A stretch of 64,000 bases of DNA from Paulinella micropora (lineage: Eukaryota > Cercozoa > Imbricatea > Euglyphida), in the NCBI GenBank assembly GCA_009731375.1, contig BJOX01000310.1, positions 403,885 through 467,884 on the forward strand. Reading direction: 5' to 3'. The notes under the pieces are model-generated. The model was not told the DNA's origin and did not search any database. It saw nothing but the letters and a program-made list of their open reading frames with translations. Both the position numbers and the translations under genes were made by a program. This document shows, one piece after another, positions 55,181-64,000 of the stretch; position 1 is the first letter of the stretch; each line of letters starts with the position of its first letter.

Positions 55181-57280
55181 CGGTTGGTCTTCCTCATCGT
55201 CGTCGTGTCGTCGTCGTATGCATAACTTGTCCGACAGCTGTGGATCGATGTATATGATTTGGCTGCAGGTTCGTTGATAATCCCACAGTACCACCTGAAA
55301 AGAAACCCAACTACCCAAGCCTGAATTTCCTTACGCCTAACTTCAAGTACTAGCTCAAAATCTTCTTTAGTATTGTAACATTGAACAGCTACTCTAAACT
55401 TTCTGTTAGTGGCTAATAGTAATTGTGTAATTTATTGTGGCTGCTAATATTCTTTGTGCTAGTATTAAAACACGAAAAACAAAAACTCAAATCCACCTTT
55501 AAGGTCCTTCCTAACTGCCTCTAGCATCAGAGAAAGTCTTCCCAATACTCCCTACCACTGTAGTAAGGTATGTTGTTTGACTCATTTCCATTTTTCAGTT
55601 TTTCCGACATCTGATGTTACTTTTCCACTCCAGAAAGGTTGTTGTTCCCTGTCTGTTGTGTGTTCCTGACTGGCTGACACCTGTCCTGCAACTCCCCCTG
55701 TAAGAGTACGTTGCTATTGTCCTCCTTGCAGCAAACTGCTGTTGGCTTTTTCCAGTTGGTTTCCTTTAGCAGGTAGCTATCCTGCAGCCACCAACACTTC
55801 TGCGCGCCACAAGCACCCCTGAACTGGTTTCTGGGCTTGCCTGATAATGGGGTTTTGTGGTCCAAACCCCTAAACCGTTCCTGTAGATGTCCTTCTGACC
55901 CGAAGGCTCACTCTTGTCTCCTGTCGGTAGCCCAGCCTCTGCAGAGCTCTACCCCCTGTCCAACCACAACGATTCACGCAGTGGCTCTGAAGCACTGTTG
56001 GAAGGACTTCCCTTCTGCTGTGTCACTCTTGGGTGTGACACAGACCGTGGATGCCTTTCCTTTTGATCACTCTAGGTGATATTGTTGTGCTTCAACACGT
56101 ACAAGGCTCCTAACCCTTAAGAAGTTGAACAGAATAGAAGGGTATTAGAAGCCGGTTTAACGTCTCCCAGGCGTCCCCGGTTGACTATCTAACCAGCTCC
56201 AAACGTCCTTTAATATGTTATTCAATCAATATAGACAAAAGCCCGCCAAACAAACGAAACAGTTGATGCAGGTCACTAAGTCATGAAATAAAAGGTATCC
56301 ATACACTGCATTGGCATTGGTGCCACCAATGCCACCCACACTAGTAAATATCACTTTTTCCCATCATGTGACTATAAACTATAAATATTAACTAACGTAT
56401 ATACCGGTTGTATTAATCCCATCACCTAATTCACTTCCCAAGCAGCCTTATGTCATGTGCCACGGTTGGTCTGTCGAGAGCGCCTTCGAATGAGGAATCA
56501 GTCTTCGGCGTGGGGGTCGACCGCTTCTAGTGTATACATCGGCTTCGAATCCCCCCAAGGGTGCAAAGGGATTGTCGCCCGGCACGCACAATACATAGTG
56601 GCATTAAGTGTCCGGCTTGTCGTTACTTAACTTTTATGCTTGGTCTGCCCCTCTACCATTGAGATACGACTAGGACCACTGTCAGAGTAGCTGTTCCGGT
56701 TACACAAGGGAAGTGGTAAAGATGGACTCGTAGAGTCAAAACGAAGGGATGTATATATACCGGTACTTGTTACTTAATATAATTTTTTTCACCATCAGTG
56801 TAACACAATAATTATTAATAAAATTTCAAAGTGAAAAAAAAAAATCACAGTTTAAGGTCATGCAGAGACCCGATGCAGTTTGTGTACAAGTTTGGCATCA
56901 TACCGAGGACGTGTCATACTCATCACTTAGTGACTACGAGTACCGGTAGTAATTTTTTATCAAAAGAGTATGGTAATCAAGTTTTTTTTTCTTCACACAA
57001 GCACATTTAATACTATTAATAGTAAGTCTTTTAGAACATACTTGCCACCGACAACTACCTGTATATGTCTTCGCATGACAAAGTAGCGTTGATATAAAGC
57101 TCCTTCTCGAGCTAGCCACTCGAATGGATAAGTGGATTGCATTTTTTTAAAAGTCTTAAAAGTTCTCCCTTGAAGTTTGTTCCCCCTTGTTATTACTTAT
57201 CTTCACCTTCGGAGGCTTACATGCTTCATCAAATTTATCTTGCAGAACACTGCTTGAATAGAGGACTCATTGGGTTTAGC
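55000..57280. other. Intergenic region downstream of RPC3
   Basis: (TTG)n at 55145-55180 with CGTC units after it. From 55600 to 57100 the sequence is unique with no coding frame I can support. A hairpin GGCATTGGT-GCC-ACCAATGCC lies at 56313-56333. A minus-strand CTCAATGGTAGAG near 56650 resembles a tRNA D-arm but no full tRNA folds around it. Confidence 0.5.
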
Positions 57281-58444
57281 TCACATGTCCATAAACAGAG
57301 TAATAACCTCATCTAGATCTTGCATCGCCAGCTCGAGCCGGTTGGAGATCTGCCGCCACCTTCGGACCCTTTGGATCTCTTCCTTGTTCACGTCGCTCTC
57401 TTCCTCGGGGTCCAGATGCAAGTTCTGTGAGAACTTGTCCAGCAGCGGCCGCACATACTGTGTCTCGCTTTGCAGCCGGTCGCGCAGGTGCACCCAAGAG
57501 CGCAGGAACGCGTCGGCCTGGTTCTGGAAGGCGCGGTCCAGGTCCACGCTCCATAGGTAAAACGTCCGGTTGTGGGTGGCGCCGGACCGGTCGGTGCCGC
57601 GGGGCACCTCCTGCAGCTTGACTAGCCCCTCGAGCAGCAGTTTGTACAAGACCGCCCGTGCAGTTTTCTTCTCGGTGATGACGATCTCAGCCACCTGCAG
57701 CAGACAAGCCAGTGCGGCGGCCAGCGACCAGCGGTGTGCAAGCGAGGAGCCATGGGGGACCTGCGTTTCCTCCAGATGCGGATACCTAGACAACACGTAA
57801 CTCATGTATGTAGGATACCATGTCTACATGTGCCGTCGTAAGTCGGCGGCTGGAAGCTATGTAAGTATGCAGCGTTCTAAGCAAGGCTGGATTCACATAA
57901 CGTATGCTTACATGCATGTATGGAAACAGTGTGGCGTGTTTTTGCAGCCGTTGTATATGTGTAAGTATGTGTATGTACGTCGGTACGGGTATGTGTGAGA
58001 GATGTACAGAGCGCGCTGTGGGGCAGGAGTCGGTGTGTGGGCATGGGCGCTGGCAGGTTGGTGTGGGCGAGCTGGGCGGTCGCACTGGGCTGGGCGGGCG
58101 GACTATCTGAGTGGTGCGGCAGGCGCGTACTCGGTCAGCAGCTGGAAGATGCGGGCGGCGGTGGAGTCGTATTTCTCCTGGATTAGGGAGCGGAGGTGCG
58201 CCATCTTGACGCGGGCCAGGATGCTGGCCACGTTCACCATATAGCCCTACCAGCCAGCCCGCCCGCCACGCCACAGCAAGCTCCACACGCTTGCTGCCAC
58301 GCTTAAGTGCACGAATGGGTTTAACTGAATGGTCAGCATGTGTAAGAGTGTATATGTGTGTGCGAACAGCCGTCTGCAGGTCGAGCAGCAGGTGGGAAGG
58401 GGGTATTTGCTTGCTGGCTGCGGTGTGCTGTGGCGCGCGCGGGG

Positions 58445-58476
<32 letters not shown>

Positions 58477-58829
58477 CGGGGGGGNNNNNNNNNNNNNNNN
58501 NNNNNNNNNNNNNNNNNNNNNNNNNNNNNNNNNNNNNNNNNNNNNNNNNNNNNNNNNNNNNNNNNNNNNNNNNNNNNNNNNNNNNNNNNNNNNNNNNNNN
58601 NNNNNNNNNNNNNNNNNNNNNNNNNNNNNNNNNNNNNNNNNNNNNNNNNNNNNNNNNNNNNNNNNNNNNNNNNNNNNNNNNNNNNNNNNNNNNNNNNNNN
58701 NNNNNNNNNNNNNNNNNNNNNNNNNNNNNNNNNNNNNNNNNNNNNNNNNNNNNNNNNNNNNNNNNNNNNNNNNNNNNNNNNNNNNNNNNNNNNNNNNNNN
58801 NNNNNNNNNNNNNNNNNNNNNNNNNNNNN

Positions 58830-58866
<37 letters not shown>

Positions 58867-59419
58867 AGCGCGTGCCTGGTGGTCCAACGAGCTCAGCACG
58901 CCCAGCTCGGGCTCGCAGAGCTCCAGGATGTAGTTGTCGGTGTCGTCCATGCCCAGGCCCTCCGGCGCGTTGGGCGCCTCGGTCACGCGGTCAAAGATGG
59001 CGGCCTCATCCAAGACCTGCAACACAACAGCGCAGCCAGAGACGAGCAAGAGTGTATGCATGTGTGCATGACCCGTGAAGGCTATATGCCAGCATAGGTG
59101 AGTCTGTGCGTTTCTATAAATGCAGTGCATGCATATGTATGTACCACCGGCGGGCTGCCGGGGCCACCCTCCAGGTTGAGCAGCACGTCCACCATGAAGG
59201 CAGCAGTGGCGTTGACGCGCCCCTGCACGAAGCGCCGCACCTGCCCCACAACCGCAGGCCACAGCCGCCACGCACACCACATAAAACGCCAACACAGCAG
59301 ATAACGCCGCAAACATGCGCACAACAGTCCGCACATGCATGCACACCTTAGATGCAGACCATGACAACATATGCCTTGCATATAAATACAACCTGTATAT
59401 GCATAAATACATATACACA

Positions 59420-59450
<31 letters not shown>

Positions 59451-59594
59451 GTACATACATACATACATACATACATACATGCATGCATGCATACATACAT
59501 ACATACATACATACATACATACATACATGCATACATGCATACATACATACATACATACATACATACATACATACATCTATGCATGCATACATAC

Positions 59595-59683
<89 letters not shown>

Positions 59684-59720
59684 CATACATACATATACAT
59701 ATACATATACATATACACAT

Positions 59721-59807
<87 letters not shown>

Positions 59808-62110
59808 CATACATACATACATACATACATACATGCATACATGCATGCATACATACATAGATACACACATACATAATACATACATACATACATACATACA
59901 TACATACATACATACACACAAACACACACACACACACACACACAAGAAAGTGACCATACATGCATGCATACATACATACATACATACATACATAACACAA
60001 AGATAGTGACCGATAAAAAAATGGAGGGATGGAGTGAGGAACGGAGCGATGGATGGAGGGAGGGAGAAATAGAAGGAAAGAGGCGGGAGGGACAGCAGGG
60101 AGCGAGAGGATGAGAGGAGGGGAATGCGAGGAGTGGAGGGGGGNNNNNNNNNNGAGGGAAAGGAGGGAAGGAAATGTGTGTGTGTATGAGGGGGGGGTTG
60201 CAGCGGGAGAAGAGGGCATGTTGTGACCACGTCGTGGCGCTGGTCGCGCAGAAAACGCACGTGCGACACGGTCCACAACACTTCATCCTCCTCCTCCGTC
60301 TGCTGGCCTGTCGGCGGCACAGCAGCAGCAGCAGCAGCAGAGGAGGAGGAGGAGGAGGAGGAGGAGGAAGAGGAGGGCTGGCGCAGTGCACTGGACTCGG
60401 CCGACATGTCTAATGCACGCAGACATAACCCGTACGTACTGCGCACTTGTACCGGTGTGCAGCTTACTATACCACCCATCATGCATGAATATCGAGGCCG
60501 GGCAGCGGGCCGGCCCGCCCAGTGGGACGGGGGGGAGGAGGGGCAGACCGAGTTGCTGCCGCTGCTTGGCCGTGGCCATGTTGCGCTGCGCCTGCAGAGA
60601 CTCGTGCTCCTGCAAGCGCGCCGCCTGCTCACCCGACGCACTGACCCGCCACCGCACGCAGACACAACAGACATGCACAGTCATTAATACATACGTATGT
60701 AAACATACATAAATAAATACATACATACATGCATACATACATATTTGTAAATAATATTTACATACAAGGGGGAAGGGGGGTGGGGGGGTGGGGGGGGGGG
60801 GGGAAAAAAAANNNNNNNNNNGGACAGAAGAAGCGACAAACAGCGAGGAAGGCAGATAGGAAAGCGACAAGAACCAAGGGAGGCAGAGAGGAAGTGGAAG
60901 CACCCCAGGAAGGCAGACAAGAAGCAACAAGCAGCAAGGCAGGCCAAGGGAGAGCGAGCAGACAGGTAGGCCACGTCAAGGCAGCGACAAGGCGCAGAGC
61001 AGAAGGCAGGGCAGCAGACAAGCGGAAGAGCAGGATGCAGGCGGAAAAGCAGAAGGCGACCGCGAGGCAGCGGAGATGGAGGCGAGCGCGAGGCACAGCA
61101 TGCGGCTAGGCGGCAGCAGCAGGCGCGACAGGCCGGCAAGGGCTGCTGGTAGTGAGCGCGAGGGAGAGAGAAGGCGGGGGGAGACCTGATTGTGAGCCCG
61201 TGCACGATGTAGCCCGCGCTGGCCATATCTTCGAACGCCTTGCGCAGCAACGACCCAGCCTCCTCACGTGCAGACATATGCCACCATCCGCATTTCCGAG
61301 GAAGGAAGAAAGGAAGAAGGAAGGAAGGAAGGAAGGAAGGGAGGAAGGGAGGAAGGGAGGGAGGGGGGAAGGGAGAGAGGAATGGAGGGAGNNNNNNNNN
61401 NGGGGGGAGGGAGGGACCTCTTCGCCCTCCTGTTCTATTTTCTTCTTGCGCTTGGGTTGAGCAGCTAGTGCTCTCTCGCCCTGCTCGAGAAGCTGCGTTT
61501 TGGTGAGCTTGCCCCCTCGGCACAGCTCCTCCATCAACACTTCCCCTTCGTCTCCAAATTTCTCTGCTATCCTCATACAGTACTTAGCATGGCGAAGGCG
61601 ACAACGGACTATGTCCTTGTCTAGGGTGTAGAGCATCGTCCCAGAACGAGAGGTTTTTGCGACTTCATGCCTCGGAGATTCCTTTTCCTTTTCACTTTTG
61701 TCATCAACTTGCTTGGCAGTGTCCGCCTTCTCGTCCCCCATCAAACCCTCATTATCATTCGCATCTGTTTCGTTCCGCTTCCGCTTCCTGCCTGCATGAC
61801 CTTTCTTTTTATCCTTCTTTTCCTTTTCAGCCTTTCCTTTTTGTCCCGTTTTCGCTTCCTTCAACTTTCTAGGAGAGCTTTTGATTGCCTTGGTCTTCTG
61901 AGGAATGAGCATATTACATTTCACAACATCATGCTGGATCAGTGTTACCAATGCGCTCGCCACTTGCTCTTCGGTAAGACTGGGAAGGCAAGATTTAAGT
62001 TTACTTAGGGGTTGGGACCCATTGACCATCAGTGAGTTTGCTACATGTGCAACAGTATCCCCAAAGTCTCGGCGAAGTAGGGTCTCCACAAACTGGGAAT
62101 ACGCAGCCAT
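57281..62110 (-). CDS. RPC3: RNA polymerase III subunit RPC3/RPC82 (POLR3C), 9 exons
   Basis: Part of the Pol III subcomplex (RPC3-RPC6-RPC7) needed for initiation at tRNA and 5S genes; nuclear. Exons: 62110-61418, 61262-61186, 60640-60549, 60307-60231, 59240-59145, 59016-58876, 58246-58131, 57785-57761, 57694-57281 (TGA). Phases agree throughout, giving 576 residues (family about 530-650). Landmarks: winged helix with [29 protein letters not shown] and [12 protein letters not shown]; a Lys/Asp-rich insert; [129 protein letters not shown]; a C-terminal coiled coil. The end of exon 6 is uncertain: no GT fits, CAG followed by GCACGC would be a GC donor. An acceptor-like GTTCCGTACAG at about 62174 hints at an upstream 5' exon. 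Confidence 0.93.
57695..57760 (-). other. 66-bp in-frame intron of RPC3
   Basis: Starts GTCCCC and ends CTGCTGCAG. Its length is a multiple of three and it has no stop, so retention would insert 22 residues ([12 protein letters not shown]..) between LEETQ and VAEIVITEK, where other RPC3 proteins have nothing. Confidence 0.8.
58443..58863. other. Poly(G) runs flanking a 345-base gap in RPC3 intron 6
   Basis: G runs of about 40 and 34 on both sides of the gap 58485-58829. Poly-Gly and poly-Pro frames across it are artefacts. Confidence 0.95.
59408..59996 (+). repeat. (ACAT)n and (ATACAT)n microsatellites in RPC3 intron 4
   Basis: ACAT, then a hexamer ACATAT array (about 59598-59800) with a TATACACATA interruption, ACAT again, and (CA)n at 59914-59944. 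Confidence 0.95.
60020..60186 (+). repeat. (GGAG)n/(GGAT)n purine tract with 10-base gap
   Basis: G/A-rich, with the gap at 60144-60153, inside RPC3 intron 4. Confidence 0.85.
60323..60375 (+). repeat. (CAG)n/(GAG)n tract
   Basis: Short trinucleotide tract in RPC3 intron 3, starting 16 bases from exon 4. Confidence 0.85.
60690..61180 (+). repeat. ACAT, poly(G) and GGCAG-rich tracts with gap in RPC3 intron 2
   Basis: ACAT near 60720-60740, G runs at 60773-60803, the gap at 60812-60821, then degenerate GCAGACAAGCGA-like repeats. Confidence 0.85.
61306..61417 (+). repeat. (GGAA)n/(GGGA)n tract with 10-base gap in RPC3 intron 1
   Basis: AAGG units turn into GGGA, with the gap at 61392-61401. 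Confidence 0.9.
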
Positions 62111-62660
62111 GCAAAGGCCTCGAGAACCTCCAGGATCCGGGCTCAATAAAGAGCTGGGTGCTAGTGACGCTACCTGTACGGAACGAAACCAACACAATGT
62201 ACAAACACAAAGATAAATCGCACATTTCATCAGAAGGTCTTAAGGTCGATCAGAGGGACACACAAGAGCAGACGCTATACTGCAGACATCAAGAAGAGAT
62301 CAAACATTGGTGAGATAGATACACAAACTAATGTCCAACTTTACGATGAAGAATAGAGCAACAACAACAAAAGTGGTGGCTTGGCCGGTCCCAGAATGAT
62401 TCGGGGGAAATTTGGTAAACTAATCAGAAAATCACCGTTTTGTTTGCTTTGGGCCCTCCGGTTTACCCTTCGATCCGAAAAAGTCAAACCATGACCTCCG
62501 ATGGAAGGAGGGAAAGTTAGTGAATTGTCCGCCATGGAAAAGTGTGACCTTCTTGATGTTGAAGCAACATATGCATCAGTAAATTCAACTGCAGCACTAA
62601 CTGCCACGCCTGTTGTGGGGTAAAGAAGCTCTATCCTGCCCTCTCCCCATGGAGTCTCTC
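62111..62660. other. Upstream region of RPC3
   Basis: Probable promoter and 5' UTR. A minus-strand frame of 88 codons (62607-62341, SKQNGDFLISLPNFPRIILG) is open here, but it cannot be joined to RPC3 with confidence and matches nothing I know. Confidence 0.45.
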
Positions 62661-62883
62661 TATTTTCTCTCCTCTCTTCTCTTTCTTTCTTTCTTTCCTT
62701 CTTCCTTCCTTCTTTTCTTTCTTCTTTGTATTTATTATGATTTTTCTTTCTTTTTTCCTGCTTTTTCTTTTGAAATGATTTTTTCTTTCTTTTTTTTCCT
62801 GCTTTTTCTTTGTTTTCAAAAACATTTGGCTCGATAACAAACTTGAAACCACTTTCATCCCGACTTCAGGTCTTTCTTTCTTC

Positions 62884-62915
<32 letters not shown>

Positions 62916-63345
62916 TTTCTTTCTTTCTTCTCTTTTCTGTTTATGATAAAATTTATATATTTCTTTTCTTTTCTTTTCGGACCCGCCTGGTCGCACACGC
63001 ACAGCTGCACACACATCACATCGCACAGCTCTTGCTGTGTGCCTGTATGCCATCCGTTTCATCTTTGCGAAAAGTGCATGCTATCCCGTCTGGAGTAGAT
63101 TTAAAGTTCTTTCCTTATCTTTCTTTCTTGCTTGCTTGCTTGCTTCTTACTTGCTTTCTTTCTTTCTTCCTGCATTCATACATTCCTTCATTCCTTCGTT
63201 CCTTTATTCTTCATTCCTTCATTCCTTCATTCCTCCATTCCTCGATTCATTCTCCCTTCATTCCTTCCTCTTGCCATGTCTGTCTTTTCGTTCGTTCCTC
63301 TCTCTCTCAGTCTCTCGCTCTCTCTCTCTCTCTCAATATGTAATA
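62661..63345 (+). repeat. (CTTT)n, (TTCC)n/(ATTC)n and (CT)n microsatellites
   Basis: Three pyrimidine blocks (62680-62800, 62872-62980, 63108-63345) with short unique islands between them. Confidence 0.9.
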
Positions 63346-63504
63346 AGTAAAGAAGAAGCGTGCAAGTGAAGTAAGGATTTAAGGAAGAAGGTAGGAGGAT
63401 GAAAACAAAAAAGAAATTAGCTGTAAAGTAATGAAGGAAGAGTGTATGAAAAGACAGACAGGTAGGCAGAAAGAAAGAAGAAAGAAGTTAGAAGAGAGAA
63501 ATTT

Positions 63505-63511
63505 GTATATA

Positions 63512-63546
<35 letters not shown>

Positions 63547-63596
63547 CAAATATATATATATATATACATATATATACATACATATATTATACATGT

Positions 63597-63640
<44 letters not shown>
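63505..63640. repeat. (TA)n tract
   Basis: TA repeats with TACA variants. Confidence 0.95.
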
Positions 63641-63670
63641 GTTGGATAGACAGGTCTAACCGCAAAGTAT

Positions 63671-64000
63671 AAAACAAGCCGTTAAAATGTGTAAAACCAA
63701 CATTAGACATATAGAAAAAAGTGTCCAACCCTTGTAAAAACCGACGAAGGTTTTCTAAAAATCAACCAACTAAGCACATTTAGAAAGAATTAAGACATAT
63801 TAAGCACATAGTCCATATTTTTACTACATAAAAATATATATAAATAAATTTTATATGGACTATGTGCTTAATATGTCTTAATTCTTTCTAAATGTGCTTA
63901 GTTGGTTGATTTTTAGAAAACCTTCGTCGGTTTTTACAAGGGTTGGACACTTTTTTCTATATGTCTAATGTTGGTTTTACACATTTTAACGGCTTGTTTT
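63671..64000. repeat. 147-bp perfect inverted repeat reaching the right edge
   Basis: Left arm 63671-63817, right arm 63854-64000, AT-rich loop of about 36. Every base I compared pairs. The right arm ends only because the window ends, so the palindrome may be longer. Confidence 0.95.

Noticed and set aside
56535-56680. tRNA-like pieces (minus-strand CTCAATGGTAGAG and ATTCGAA)
   Set aside because: The anticodon arm and T-arm do not pair and the spacing is wrong, even allowing an intron.
58291-60674. Frames crossing gaps with poly-Gly or poly-Pro
   Set aside because: They read through N and poly(G). The supported coding is only the RPC3 exons.
62341-62607. 88-codon minus-strand frame upstream of RPC3
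   Set aside because: No splice that joins it to RPC3 in phase could be shown, and the C-terminal leucine run reflects a CAA repeat.

Overview
This is a eukaryotic nuclear window. Three protein genes are cut by GT-AG introns, two families of LTR retrotransposon sit in the middle, and very large parts of the rest are microsatellite. No tRNA, rRNA or CRISPR array is supported. The gene content (phosphoglycerate kinase, an F-box/LRR protein, an RNA polymerase III subunit) is general to eukaryotes. Intron-rich housekeeping genes beside Gypsy and Copia elements suggest an alga or other protist, but the sequence does not fix the lineage. Nine assembly gaps are present, seven of them touching poly(G), poly(C) or G-rich runs.

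Left part (1-19,050). The minus strand carries the first half of a phosphoglycerate kinase gene. Ten exons between 9,162 and 1,417 join in phase and give about 211 codons, up to the GGAK motif that ends the N-terminal domain; the C-terminal half lies beyond the left edge. Its introns are filled with GAAA, ACAT, TACG, TTACG, GA and poly(G) repeats. From 9,240 to 14,560 there is almost only AAAT, CT, TATC, AGATA and GATA repeat. The plus strand from 14,675 to 19,048 holds an F-box/leucine-rich-repeat gene whose middle exons are uncertain.

Middle part (20,060-48,810). This is a nest of LTR retrotransposons, nearly all in minus orientation. Gypsy A (21,232-30,694) has both LTRs and a 4-bp target duplication, and sits in the 3' end of a copia-type element (copia A). 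Gypsy B (33,007-41,560) has gag, pol and a 5' LTR, but is cut off inside the integrase C-terminus, where it is joined to copia A. Its 5' LTR lies inside the 3' LTR of a second copia copy (copia B, 41,561-48,512). In both Gypsy copies gag and pol are in the same frame, separated by one UGA in the context GAA-UGA-CNG-GAG, and the protein sequence just after the stop is conserved. This points to gag-pol expression by stop-codon readthrough. Both also have a CCCH-like finger in gag and Asp-Thr-Met in place of the protease Asp-Thr-Gly.

Right part (48,810-64,000). Unassigned sequence with a diverged 112-bp tandem duplication, a strong hairpin and one probable 3' exon (50,702-51,154) is followed by about 2.5 kb of trinucleotide repeat (52,456-54,997). 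The minus strand from 62,110 to 57,281 encodes RNA polymerase III subunit RPC3/RPC82 in nine exons that join in phase to about 576 residues. The window ends in a 147-bp perfect inverted repeat that reaches the right edge.
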